This document shows, in pieces, positions 10,760 to 23,400 of a stretch of 64,000 bases of DNA; position 1 is the first letter of the stretch; every line of letters begins with the position of its first letter. The DNA comes from Blastomyces gilchristii SLH14081 (Eukaryota > Ascomycota > Eurotiomycetes > Onygenales > Ajellomycetaceae), in assembly GCF_000003855.2 (NCBI RefSeq), contig NW_003101681.1, positions 6,251,900 through 6,315,899 on the forward strand, in the 5' to 3' direction. The position numbers and the translations under genes are program-made. The notes under the pieces are model-generated. The model had not been told where the DNA came from. It ran no database searches and saw nothing but the letters and a program-made list of their open reading frames with translations.

Positions 10760-13560
10760 TGAGCTCTGTAGAAAAGCTTCAGTAACTTGTTCAGTATTCA
10801 TCTTATTACAAGATTTCAATATTATATCTTTGCTCAATCAATTCATAATAATTAAAATATTTCTATAACTCTTACTCTCAGATAGATTAACAGCAAAGTC
10901 AATCACTACATCTTATCAGATTCTATCAGAAATATTAAGTAATTTCAGTAGATCTTTTCTACAGTTCTTTTATAAGATAATAAAAGAATAGTAGTTGCAG
11001 TTTCAGACAAAACATCTGATACTGTTTAATATCTCAGATTAATAGAACTCTCAGAAGATCATTCTATACAGTTATTCACAGTCTGAATAATCAGTTATAT
11101 ACAAATCATGCATCTCTTGCATTATTCAGATGTATAAGAGTTCAGAGTGAGAGACTCAGTGTTATTCACAGAATTATAGAGTGTTATTATTATTGATTAA
11201 ATATTCTGAGATGTCAGTTCTTATACATAATTCTGAAACAAATCAGAGTGCTTCTTATTATACTGCTTCAGTGAGTGCTTAGAGAAGTTCATTAGTTTAA
11301 GCTACTGTATACTATAGCTCATCTAATGTAGATTCAGAAGAAGTTGAGATATCAGTAACAGTTCTAATCAGAGAAGCATATATAGTGCTGTAAGCTGTTT
11401 TATCTTAATCAACTAGTATCTTCAGATTCAAGAGTCAGTGCTCTCAGTTCATTCAGTAAGTATCTATTATATCAGATAATATATTCTGCTCTCATTATAA
11501 GAGAGTATCTGTCATCAAGTTCTGACTGTCAGAACAGTAGTATATTATAAAATAAAAGCAGCTTAAGAACTCAGATTATTATATCTATCATTCAGTAAGT
11601 TTATAGATAGTTATGAAGTATTTGAGATTCTTATAATCTATAACTATCTCAAATTCAGAGACACTTTGAAGTTCAGAGTCTCATTCTTCTAAATAGTATA
11701 CAATTATAAGAAGTTTCTTATCATAGATCTTATAATTGCATTCAGCAGAACTCAGTTTCTTAAATATGAAGATACATAATTATAGAATATCTTTATTATT
11801 ATATTACAATATCACTTCTTCTATCATATAGTCAGAGAAATCAGCTTCAATAACTGTCTTATGATCAGAATTAAATATTATCAGTAGAGAAGTATTAATG
11901 AATATTTTCTTTATCTGTATAAATACAGCTTCAGCATTCACTGATTATTGAAATACTAAGTCTTTCTTAGTGAGATCTGTAAGTGATCTCACAATATCTG
12001 AGAAGTTTCATATAAATCACTGATAGAAGTTAGTAAATCTGATGAAGCTTTGTACATCTTTCACAGTACACAGAGCTTTTCATTCAAGAATGATGAAGAC
12101 TTTCTCAGAATTCATTTGAATTCTCTTATCAGCTTCTATAATAAAACTCAGATACTTGATACTCTTGACTTTAAAATCACACTCATTAATATCTATCAGT
12201 AGTTCTGCTTCTCATAGTCATTATAATATCTTTTATATATATTCTTAGTATTCTTTTCTGAATTCATTGATGAAGATGAGAATGTTATCTAGATAAGCAG
12301 ATATAAACTTATTAAGAAAATCTCAGAATACTCAGTTGATATACTTCTGAAATGTACTGAGAGTGTTAGTCAGTTCAAAGAGTGTGACTATTCATTTAAA
12401 GAGACTATAACATGTTCAGAATACTGTAAGTCATTCATCTTCTTCAGTGATACAAATTTTATAAAACATAGTAATAATATCTAACTTTATAAATCATTGA
12501 GCTTATCTGATCTGTGCTAGGGTTTCATTGATAAGAGATAAGAGATATTAATCTTTCTTTATCAATCTATTCAGATCTCAGTAGTTCACACAGAATCAGA
12601 GTTCTTTATCTGATTTCTTTGCAAAGAGAATAGAGACTGCAGTGAAAGAGTTGCTAATACATATAAATTTTTTATTCAACAGATTATTGAGTGTCTTTCA
12701 AAGAAGAAGAAGTTCATCTCAGAACATGTTATAAAGAGAGTCTCATAACAGTTCAGAATTCTTATTATTCTTTTTCTCTAACTTAATACTGTGATTCACT
12801 TCAGAATCTTATAAGAGAAGTATATTTATAATATTATCTTATCAGAAGACATCTAGATATTCATGATATTATTAAGAGAGTTTTGTATGAGAATCTGTTA
12901 TTATAACACAGAATAACTCTTCTAGAGTCTTTTTAATATCAGTCAGACTGACAGAATAGATTGATATATAATTCTGCTATCAGTGAACTTGTCAGTGACT
13001 CTATCAGTGATTTTAATGATGACTTCTTTTTCAGAGTATTTTATAAGTATTGACAGAGATCTGTGTAAGATTCATAGTCTTATAAATATTATCTTCATGA
13101 ATTCTAACATTATTAGAGAATATCAAGCTTCTGTTTCAAGTATTTAGCAAGATGTCTTATTCAGATAGTCAGACAAGTTCTAATATAAGATTATAATCAA
13201 GATTATTAACTTTATATATATAGATATCTTTATATTGATGTTCTTCTATATCTATATTTAGTTTCATTATGTAATAGATACAAACATCTTTCAGATCATC
13301 AAATTCTGTAAGAAGTCAGAGTTTTGATAAAGAAATACACTGAAGATTATAATATCTTACAACTAAAGATTTTGTTATTGCATAGTAGCATAGACTGCTG
13401 TCTATCATGACTTTCATATTATATATATTATCAATCACAGTAGATACAAGAATTGTATTTATTATTATCTTCTCTTTAAATTATTATCATCTGATCTCTT
13501 CAAGCTTCTGTTTACAAATTTGAACAGAAGCTAATCTTTTCTCTGTTTCACTGAGACATT
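10760..13560 (-). pseudogene. gypsy element B pol remnant (RT, RNase H, start of integrase)
   Basis: Reading through stops on the minus strand gives a typical chromovirus-like RT to RNase H connection: YLDNILIF; a K-V-x-F region; FIRFTNFYQ; SLTDLTKK; then the RNase H blocks E-A-D-x-S-D-Y near 11,820-11,840, SSAECNYKIYDKKLL near 11,710-11,760 and D-Y-K-N-L-K-Y-F near 11,610-11,640. The integrase portion below 11,500 is too degraded to assign motifs. The 13,560 limit is approximate. Confidence 0.7.
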
Positions 13561-15045
13561 CTCATAATTATTCTCTGAATCTTTCTCTAATGTAATGTGA
13601 TTGACACAAACAGACACTGATCTTTCTCTCAAGTGTGAAGATATATAGATTAATCAGCAGTTGAAAGCAATGTATTCTGATCAGTTACAGTTAATGCATA
13701 CTTCATATTGATGTCAATCAGTGACTTCTTCAGAAGTGATCTCAGAGACTTAAAAGTCTGTTCAAACAGCAGAAACTCTTGCTTATGTATAGATATTTGA
13801 ATCTATTCAGTTCATAGCCTCTGCATCATTGTTCTTCAATACAGATGTATAAGTGACTGAGATGTAACATCTTCTATCACTGTTCTGTATACTCTTAAGC
13901 TTGATAAGACAGTTATTCAATGTTCAGAGCTGTGTGCAGAAGTCTTCATAAGTCTGGTCTTTGTCTACACTTACAAGAGTCTATAAGAGTTTAAAAGTCA
14001 ATGTCTTCTTAAGTATATTAATCTTTATTTAATTCTCTCAAGATTGATCATCTGCTTCTAGAATCTTGATATTGAAGTCAGAAATGAATATTATAAGAGA
14101 AGTGTTCCTCTGTCAGACACTCTGTAACTAATTTAATACTTTCTATTATATAGCAGTGTCTTGAAACAGAATATCAAGATATCTCATAATATTATCAGAT
14201 ATTTACAACACTGATTCACATGCTTTTATTCATAAATGAAACTTCTGTTTCATGTGATCTTTCAATCATTCATTAATATATCAATCTTGATTAATTAATA
14301 AACTGATGAAATCTTCATCTACACTCAGTTTTATAAGTATTTTCATTCTTCATAATGAGTAGAGAGTGAGATTGAAAGTATTAAAATATACAGAAGTATC
14401 TAAGCATTCTTTCAGCACTTTTGTATTCAATTCTATAGATGTTGAAATCACATAAGTTAATCATTGAATCTCTTTATATTAAAGTTGTTAAGTTACATGC
14501 ATATCAGCTATTTATTATTATTATAATTTCAATATTACTTAGAGTCACTGTGATATTATATTTATACTTGCATTTAAGAGTTGTATATTATTATTAGACA
14601 TGATTATATTAATCATTGAATGTATAATATCTGTGAAATCTGAAGAAGTATAATTATATTCTTATATATCTGAGTGTCAGAACTCTCAGATCTTTCACTG
14701 ATATTCTTTTATAAAATCTTATTCTTCTCATAAGATCTTGTTACAGAGTTAGAATAACTGATGAGCAAGCTTCTATCTGAGAACTCAGTGTTCACTTAAC
14801 TATTTAACTGTTTCTCTATTTCTTATACATTGTTACATATTCAGATATCTCTCAATGAATAATCATTTCTAATAAGAAGATAATGTATGAATAATCATTT
14901 TCTAATAAGAAGATAATAAATGTTTTTATAGTGTAAGAGACCTATACTGAATAGATCAGTATAATATTGATAGGTCTTATATAACAAAGATAAAAATGTT
15001 AAAGAAGGAAAGAAAGAGAAAGTGCAAGAATCAGTGATTAAGATG

Positions 15046-15418
15046 GATATTTATACGTGTATATGATGGCGTACGCGGTGGAGCTTCGGAGCGGAAGAAT
15101 ATACGCGCGTTCATAGCGGCCGAGGATCGGCGATCGGGAATGGAAGAATCTATGAAGTGTAATGAAATAGTCTATATAATTGATCGGGCGCAGCCCGCCA
15201 CAAGAACATATAATATGATCACATGAGCGTGACTGAATCTGGTGAGAGAGAATGTAATTCAGAAGAATGTATGACTGCTGAATAATAATGCAGCCACTTC
15301 TGAACTTGCTTATGAATGTAAAGAGGTCATAGCAGCCATCAATTAATTTAGTGTACAGTATATAAGAAGCCGGTGTACGCCTGTAATCGTACACTGGCTT
15401 AAGCAATCTTTGAATCAC
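15046..15418 (-). repeat. probable 5' LTR segment of gypsy element B, RIP-spared patch
   Basis: A stretch with many CpG sites (for example GGCGTACGCGG near 15,068 and CGATCGGG) inside AT-rich DNA, at the outer 5' end of element B. A 126-codon minus-strand open frame lies over it but resembles nothing and is probably chance. The outer boundary near 15,418 (minus strand TGTGATTC) is a guess. Confidence 0.4.
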
Positions 15419-15803
15419 ATCATTACTATCATTATATTCATTTTATATTCAGATATATTAATATCAGATTTCTTTTAAAATCAGTGATTTATCTTATTAA
15501 ATCTATTAGATGAAAGAGTTCAGAGAGATCTAGTAGAGCAGAATTCATAGTAATATTTATTTTCAGAATCTTAATAAAATTCTGATAAATTTATAATATA
15601 AATTTTAACAAATTACAGAAATATAATTTTAAAATAAAGAAAGTAGTTTAATGGTTAATATTAAATTAATATAGATTATCACTGATTACAGCTCTTATTA
15701 ATATATCTCTTTTTAATAATTCAATTCTATCTCTTTATTTTATCAAGACTACTTATTCACTTCATTTATATCTTTTTAACTATATAACTTTTTTCTACAA
15801 ATT
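15419..15803. other. AT-rich spacer without recognisable feature
   Basis: Degraded AT-rich sequence between gypsy element B and SINE copy 2. I see no open frame or motif. Confidence 0.6.
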
Positions 15804-15817
15804 ATATCAGAAAGTAA
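15804..15817. repeat. SINE copy 2 target-site duplication, left
   Basis: ATATCAGAAAGTAA, repeated exactly at 16,196-16,209 on the other side of the element. Confidence 0.9.
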
Positions 15818-16195
15818 TTATTATTATTATTATTATTATTATTCTTTCATTATACTTATATACAAGCGGAGCTTATGATGAGTCCTTGCGTGATGTTAAA
15901 TACAGGTCAAGTGTTAGTTATACAGGAGGAAATACAGGTGTTGAGACCACACCAAGATAACAAGAACATAGGAAAATACAAAGGAGTGACAATTAGATAC
16001 ATGCAATAATAACTTCCCAGCCCAGGAACATAGAGTGATTCATTGAAGCAATTTGTACACCTCTGTATTTATTAGAAACCTGAGGTGCTTGAGTTCCGGA
16101 TTTAATGTATTCCTGCGGGTTTCGAACCCACGCGCCTTGGTTTCCCCCGGCAAGGCGCTACCGGGTGGCCGCATTAACCATTCGGCCACCGGGGC
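15818..16195 (-). mobile_element. tRNA-derived SINE, copy 2
   Basis: A 378-bp element on the minus strand: head at 16,195, (TTA)n (that is, TAA tail) at 15,818-15,843. It aligns over its whole length with copy 1. The head reads GCCCCGGTGGCCGAATGG, with an intact A box TGGCCGAATGG and B box GTTCGAAAC. An 8-bp stem (GCGCCTTG / CAAGGCGC) sits between the boxes. The flanking 14-bp duplication is perfect (15,804-15,817 and 16,196-16,209). CpG sites are largely kept, so this copy looks young or spared. Confidence 0.9.
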
Positions 16196-16209
16196 ATATC
16201 AGAAAGTAA
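16196..16209. repeat. SINE copy 2 target-site duplication, right
   Basis: Second exact copy of ATATCAGAAAGTAA, next to the tRNA-like head. Confidence 0.9.
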
Positions 16210-16251
16210 GATATCATGTCTGTTTAATTAAAATCTGAAACACTATCTGTT

Positions 16252-16915
16252 NNNNNNNNNNNNNNNNNNNNNNNNNNNNNNNNNNNNNNNNNNNNNNNNN
16301 NNNNNNNNNNNNNNNNNNNNNNNNNNNNNNNNNNNNNNNNNNNNNNNNNNNNNNNNNNNNNNNNNNNNNNNNNNNNNNNNNNNNNNNNNNNNNNNNNNNN
16401 NNNNNNNNNNNNNNNNNNNNNNNNNNNNNNNNNNNNNNNNNNNNNNNNNNNNNNNNNNNNNNNNNNNNNNNNNNNNNNNNNNNNNNNNNNNNNNNNNNNN
16501 NNNNNNNNNNNNNNNNNNNNNNNNNNNNNNNNNNNNNNNNNNNNNNNNNNNNNNNNNNNNNNNNNNNNNNNNNNNNNNNNNNNNNNNNNNNNNNNNNNNN
16601 NNNNNNNNNNNNNNNNNNNNNNNNNNNNNNNNNNNNNNNNNNNNNNNNNNNNNNNNNNNNNNNNNNNNNNNNNNNNNNNNNNNNNNNNNNNNNNNNNNNN
16701 NNNNNNNNNNNNNNNNNNNNNNNNNNNNNNNNNNNNNNNNNNNNNNNNNNNNNNNNNNNNNNNNNNNNNNNNNNNNNNNNNNNNNNNNNNNNNNNNNNNN
16801 NNNNNNNNNNNNNNNNNNNNNNNNNNNNNNNNNNNNNNNNNNNNNNNNNNNNNNNNNNNNNNNNNNNNNNNNNNNNNNNNNNNNNNNNNNNNNNNNNNNN
16901 NNNNNNNNNNNNNNN
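16252..16915. other. assembly gap (664 N)
   Basis: Run of N inside AT-rich repeat DNA. Nothing can be said about its content, and its true length may differ. Confidence 0.99.
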
Positions 16916-19900
16916 CTCTACTTTTAAAATCTGATCTCTAATATCTGCTCTCTCAAATCTCAACTTTCAGCAATAATATATATAGAAATGACAGAAATTA
17001 TTAACAATCTTACAGAGTTATAATAATCTCACAGTTGAAAAAGCTCAGTTAAATATTATTCTAATAACTTTATATAATATTTATTAAATAAACCTATTTT
17101 TTCTTTCAATTTTATTCAGTATTAATGTAGAAATCTCAAATACTTTTATAAATCAGAGTTGAATAATATATCTCACATTAAGAGAGTATATTTTATCAGA
17201 TATAATCACTGATATTCAGATATAAAGTCTTATATAATAGTTCTGAAAGTTTAAGAAGCTGTTCACTATACTCTACAGACTGTATAAAGATTATTATTCT
17301 TAAATTCATTATTTAGTCTCTTTGAAATAATTACAATGAAGAATGAGATGAAATATATTTTAATTCTTTAATTTCTCAATCAACTTAATATTTATATAAA
17401 TATAGTATTTGAATTGAGTTCTGATCTACTAGTATATAAGAGTCAAGATTAGTATTTTCTTTACTAAGTTATAAGAATTAAAACTGAAGTTGTTGAGATA
17501 TAATTATATTATAAATCTTCACTAATTTGAACTGAGTTGAAAATTACAGTATATAAATAAGATCTTTTAAAAAGTATATTTTATTCTGATATATAAGTTA
17601 TTTCTCTATCATATTAATTATTTATTGATGAATTTGATTTATATTGAAATATATACTAAAGCTTGATAAGTTTTTATTTAATTTCTGCACTAAGTGCTGT
17701 TAAATACTTAAAGTGAAATAATATTTTTATTCTAATCTTTGATTCTTATAGTATTAATTTTTCTGATATAGTTACTATATTATCACATAACTTATCTATA
17801 TTAAATTATAAGAAAGTTATAATAAATATTAATAAAAAAAAGATAAGAGTGATTGCATTTTATATTATATTTCTTAAAGATATACTGTAGTAAAATAGTA
17901 ATATAGAAATTAAAGAATTAATAATAAGAAGATTATACTGAAGCTACTTTATTAATAATAAGAATTAACTGAATCTGAACTATAATTTATACAATAATAG
18001 CTGATTTCACTATTATATATAATATCTTCAGACTAAACTGAATAATCTATTAAATCTTATATATAGAGATTAAATATGTTAAGAGTAAGAAATGATATTA
18101 CAGACTGTATCTCTTTTTCAGATATGTTTAAGTTTGAATTTAATCTCTTTTTTCTTATCTAATTTATATTATAGTAAGTTCACTGATATATCAGAGATTT
18201 CATACTTATTACTGATTAGTACTGTCTTATTACTATATAATTAACTAGAATACTTTTAAATATTACAGATATTTTCTTTTTCTTACAGTTAAAATTATCT
18301 ACAGTCACTGATTACTTATCTTAAGAAGTATCAGCTTTAAAAACATATTTAAGCTTCAATTATTATATCTCTTATCTTATAGTATGAGCTCAGAGAGAAA
18401 TAACTTAATCTGATAATTAAGTAGATTATTTCTACAGTATTTTCAGTATTAAATTAATTATCTATTAATCTTATTATTCAGATATATACAGTTATTATAA
18501 GAAATAATAGTCTATTAATATTTTAATTATTAAGAGAAAATGATTCTGAAGTAGTCTATTAAATTATACTAAGAGCTTACTAATAATTATAATTTCTTAT
18601 TAAAGTAGCAGTTAGAGTAGTAGTAATATTTAAGCTATTTTAAACTAGTTCAGTTATTAGTTATTAGTTATTCTCTACTTTAACTAGACTGATCACTGAG
18701 TTCATGAATTTCACATTTAATTTCATTTAATCTGATCTCATACATTTCTTGATATGAATCCCGCTGGAACTAGTCATTAAAAAAACATGTAAAATGACTA
18801 TATATAAGATCTTAAAATGAAATCATGACTTGAAAAAAATAAGAAAGTGATTTTATTTGATCTCATTTAGTCTCATTCTTGACATAAAGTTACTATTTTT
18901 AGACATTTTAAGGTTTTTTTTAGACTATTTTTAATTTTTTAAAAAGTAATACTTTTTGATAACACTCAAATGAGATTTAAAGTCATTTAAAGCAATAAAA
19001 ATAATTTAAATTAAGAAGTGAAAATCATGATCTCATTTGAAAAATATAATAAGAGTAGATAGTAAGTCTTACTGAGACAGTATGAAACTACTATCTAATG
19101 TTAAAATCATGTAATGAAATTGATTGAATTGATAATAAAACTATCAAAAAATCTGATTCTGATTTCAGACATGATTACATAATCAGTCTAGCTTTAACTA
19201 TAAGCACTGTTATCATATATATCAATGATTATATAAAAAAAGCAAAGCTTATATAATATATAAAGAGATAGCTGAATATGTATATTAATTTATACTATAT
19301 TAAGTAGATTAAAGAATATACAGTATTTAATAACTGTAATATTCTGATAAAAGAGAATAAATATCAGAACTATAAAAATCTAGTATAGTAAATAAATTAT
19401 TAAAATATAAAAAAGATACTACTCTTATAAAAAAGCTTTTACTGAACTTTATAACTAATATTAAGAGATTTCTTTAACAGCTCTGATATATATCTAGTAT
19501 AAAAGATTCAAGATTTATATATAATTTATTCAGCACTGTTCAATAATCTACTGAGAATAAATAAAGAAGTTAAAGATAAGAATAATAATTCACTAAACTA
19601 CTCTATTAAATTAAAGTTAATAAAAGATTATATTACTCTGAAGATTTTTAATTATCTATTATTAAATAAAATATTAGAAAAAGTTAGTATATAATTTATA
19701 AATCTCTTTAAACTTGAATTACTTTATTTATTTCTTAATAAGTTATAAGAATTCTATAACACTGATTAAAATAAGTTCTTAGTTTTAAAATCAGATTACT
19801 GTTTAATACTTTTCTATAATAAGTTAATATTCTCAGTTCAGTATATCTATTTAATTAATTAATTAATTAATCAGTTATTAACTTACTAATATATAAATTA

Positions 19901-20400
19901 GAAATCATATTCACTGAATCTCTCTTATAAAAGAGAATATTATTCAATATTAAAAAGCAGAGTTTAACTAAATTATAATTATATTTATTTATAAAATAAG
20001 AGAAGTTAAGTGAATTTTCTTTATACTTATTTCTCTATATTATATTATATATAATTATCTACTGAATCTACTGATTTTATAAGAGAATTCTGATAATTAT
20101 ACTATTATTAGACTACTTATAATTTGAAAGACAGTATTATATAATATTTTAATATAGAATAGTAATAAAAATAATAATTATTTAATATATAAGTCTTAAA
20201 TAATAAGATATTTATATTATAATTGAAATATCTTATTTTTTTAAATAAATAGTTAATAAATAGCAGCTGAGTAATAGATAACTAGTTTAATAGTATATTA
20301 ATTTTACTGACAGAATAGTATACAGTGTCTTATAATATCTTAATAGTATTCTGATAATAATATCTATTAATTACATAGTTACTGAGTAGTGTTATGATAA
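16916..20400. other. strongly AT-rich, TpA-rich relic DNA, origin unrecognised
   Basis: This stretch is more degraded than the elements to the left: TpA is extremely frequent, and C and G are rare in every context. I found no coding motif on either strand. Short islands stand out, such as GAATCCCGCTGGAACTAG near 18,756-18,773. The word GATCTCAT (or its complement neighbourhood) recurs around 18,733, 18,857, 18,969 and 19,029, which hints at an old repeat. It ends abruptly at about 20,400-20,510, where CpG sites reappear. Confidence 0.6.
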
Positions 20401-20443
20401 TGTTAGAAAGTTCTGTACTATCTCAATGCCATCTTGATGTTTA

Positions 20444-20469
20444 ATATTCAGTGATGTGTCACTGAATAT
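20444..20469. repeat. perfect 11-bp inverted repeat at the edge of the AT-rich block
   Basis: ATATTCAGTGA and TCACTGAATAT flank a 4-base TGTG spacer. The palindrome sits almost exactly where base composition switches from AT-rich to normal. It could be a transposon end or a transcript hairpin; its function is unknown. Confidence 0.7.
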
Positions 20470-23400
20470 AATGGTGGAACATGTGTTATGATCAGTGACA
20501 TGTGACACGGGTGGAATGGTGAATCCACAGTGTAATCACTGTAAATTAACCCTACGTTCTTCCCGTATGGTGGGTAATAAATGTTCACGTGCCCGACGCG
20601 TCTCAACCTTGGAAGTGGAAACCTTATTTGAGGCTGGAAATCGCGCTCGTCCATGTTGAAGGTCCAACAACGTTTCTGTTGATGTTTCGACTTGATTCCT
20701 CTTGAGTCTTTCTGCTAGAAGGATGTCGTTGCCATAAATGTTGCGTATTTCTAATTGCTGTACTTCTTTATTTCCGAATGCTTTTGTTTTTTAACCTCGA
20801 TTCGTGTCGTTCTATCAATATACTTCGATCCTGTCACGCCCGCATCAAAGCACTCCTCGTTCACCACTCTCTTGCCTGATATAGGCACCATACATACAGT
20901 TCAGCCTCCCCACAGTTCTCCAATAACCGTCTCACGCGCTCAAGGCCCCTCACTGTTCCTGTCACGTCACAGCTTATTGCCCTCACGAGACTGCATAGTG
21001 GGGTGTGGGTGGATATTGGAACTTAACCCTAAGTTACATCGTCGGTTGTCCTTTCGGACGTCAGCCTCGCGGTCAATAGTTGTCAGATGTCTGATTAACT
21101 CGTTTGAATCGTTTAATGATTCAAGTTGGGTGAAAAGATGTTTGATGTCCAGAGTGGAATAAAGATGATTTACTATGCGTTTTAAAGCGTCCAAAAGGAA
21201 CACGTGTCAGTTTATCTGCTGGACTTAAAACACTTGGATCACCGAAGGGATGGTCAGTCAAATGCTCGATCCGTTCTTTGGGAAAAGGAAATGGGATATG
21301 GTTTGTGGGACATGTCGGGCATCCCTGTGTTTGGGAATTGCCTTTGGGAGCCATAGAACCTTTGGATCACGCCGTTGCATACACCTGTCGTTATACCCGC
21401 TCTCAAATTAGTAGCGGGCTTATCTTTCCGTCTGTTGGAAGAGCATTGATCTTCGAACGCAACAAATCCGTCCGAAGAAGGATGGTTGCCTACACACCGA
21501 CCACCACTGATGCATTTTGCGAGTCGATTCTTGGGGATCCACTTGCCGGAATCGTTCCATGTTGTCTGTTTACTAGAGTAACATGGTTCGTAAGCAAGGT
21601 CAACAAGACGACAAGCATATGCGTGGTCGTCTTAACTGGTAGCTTTTCTAGATTGCCGTTAAGAATTCGCGCTTGTTGTCATGTTCCGGTTGCCTTCTTT
21701 GCGTCCATAGCGGTATTATAACCCCAGCCGAGACTGAGTGATGTATCGTTAGTGAAGACAAGAAATTGTCCTCAACTATTGATTCCCATTTTGGGACGTA
21801 TAACGTGTTGGTGTCCGTTGCTTTCCATGGTTGGCTGTCCCGTACATATCCCGAACCTCTGACTGTGCCTCCACGGCCTGCCAGACCCCTACCATCCACC
21901 CCATTGCCCCATTGTTCAAACTACTGCTTGTTGGCCTTTCACTGCGGCACTAGCCATGAGTGTTAGCTTGTTCCCAAGCGTCCCGATCCGCCGCGTTAGT
22001 CACCTCGCTGCAAGTCTAGCCTGCAGTCCTGAGTGAGTGCCGACAACTGGCTGCCTGCGAAGTTTCTTCAAGGGTGCCCAGAACCCTACCTACCGATAGC
22101 TGGAAGCCATTCCATATAGCGAGCGGAAGGAAAAAGCGGTTTTTGAGGATGTCTTTTGTCCGCTTTCAAACGCCCTCCAGCTGCATCTAGCTTTATCTTC
22201 AGTGCAGTTGGAGAGGAAACAAAAACTAGTCTCTGAGGCTACTGTATTACAAACAAGAGAGGCTCCGTCCCGGTCTCGAAAGATTTCGGGGTTTGAAACG
22301 TCGAGTGTTGGGCTTGGATACTTGGATATTGGGAGAAAAACAGACATCGAGGGAAACAAACGCAGAATGGAGGAGAGCGATTGTGAATGAACTACACGGT
22401 GGATTCGTCACTCCCTACGCAGCAGACAAGGATAGGACGGGTTTCTTCATCCTGGGATCTTCAGAGCATGCCGCAGGTATGAGAATTTTAGCTACGTTGC
22501 CGAACAGCCCAGCTGCCCCTTTCTATTCGCCTAACGCCCAAGAGGAATTTGACCATCGCGAGCGATCTACTGCAGTTACGACCTTTCATTTTACGCCTCA
22601 AAACCCCGAAACTTTTCCGTTGGTTTCGTAAATGTCCTGGCCTTGTTTCATGTGCAAAATTGCGGATGGATGGAAATTCGGTTTGGAACGTGCACCAAGT
22701 CAGGACCTCTCTCGAGTGAGGATCAAAGCCTAGGCTTGTCTGTATTTGGTGTCTGCCCATATTCTTTTCCATCTTCCATGTCCCTTTTAGGCATCATGTT
22801 ACAACGCGTTGGGCTATTGGTTCCAGCGGAGGTGAACGGATGAAGTGTTTGTGTTGGTCTAGCGTTTACCGGTGTGTTTAGCTCTACGTGGATGGCTAGC
22901 AGCGGGGAGCGAGGGGGATCCCTGGGCTAAGAAGGCAAAGCGAGCGATATTCCTCTGCAGTGGTAATGCTTCTGGAAGTCCTTTTCCGTTCCCCGTTTGC
23001 AAGGGGAACGGCCATAATTTTTTTATAAGTCTCCCAATTCCCAACCAAACTGCGATTGAGCTAACTGCCGCTTAGGTCCTCTTTTATTATCTCCAGTCCG
23101 CCTCTATGACCCTCTGAATTTTCCTTATGTATAATACTGGATGCTCAGCGTTGTACTCGATTGTTTGCTTGTTTTTTGCTTTTCGTTTTCAGTAATACTA
23201 CCCGAGCACGAAGCCATGTTTCCGTTTTTCTTTTGTTGTTTATCACTATAGCCCTGCTCTATTCTACGTGTAATTCCTTTGTTGTCAGAATGCGACTCTC
23301 GTTTCCTTCGCACGTTTCCCCAACAACATACCTGCCATCTACACCGCTCACGTCGAGTTCCCACCATGTTGCTTGCCGCGACCTTGTTATATATACATGC

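Larger units (their letters stand above)
10748..15418 (-). mobile_element. Ty3/gypsy LTR retrotransposon B, 5' part, RIP-degraded and truncated by element A
   Basis: Minus-strand element. Its 5' end lies near 15,400-15,420, where a partly unmutated GC patch (15,046-15,410) probably belongs to the 5' LTR. Gag-like sequence fills roughly 14,900-13,500. Reverse transcriptase lies about 12,900-12,000, with a YLDNILIF catalytic box near 12,275-12,300. RNase H covers about 11,960-11,600. Integrase-like sequence continues toward 10,760, where the LTR of element A begins. The RNase H region can be read in one frame without indels. No intact frame remains. Confidence 0.75.

Noticed and set aside
15038..15418. 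126-codon minus-strand frame
   Set aside because: Lies over the unmutated patch at the end of gypsy element B, has no recognisable domain, and is explained by the lower stop density of GC-richer sequence.
16214..16963. 249-codon open frame across the N gap
   Set aside because: Nearly all codons are N; the real sequence at both ends is AT-rich relic DNA.
20755..21721. Frames of 135 and 147 codons upstream of the chitin deacetylase
   Set aside because: They overlap frames on the other strand, show no domain or conserved-looking pattern, and have no convincing splice or start context.
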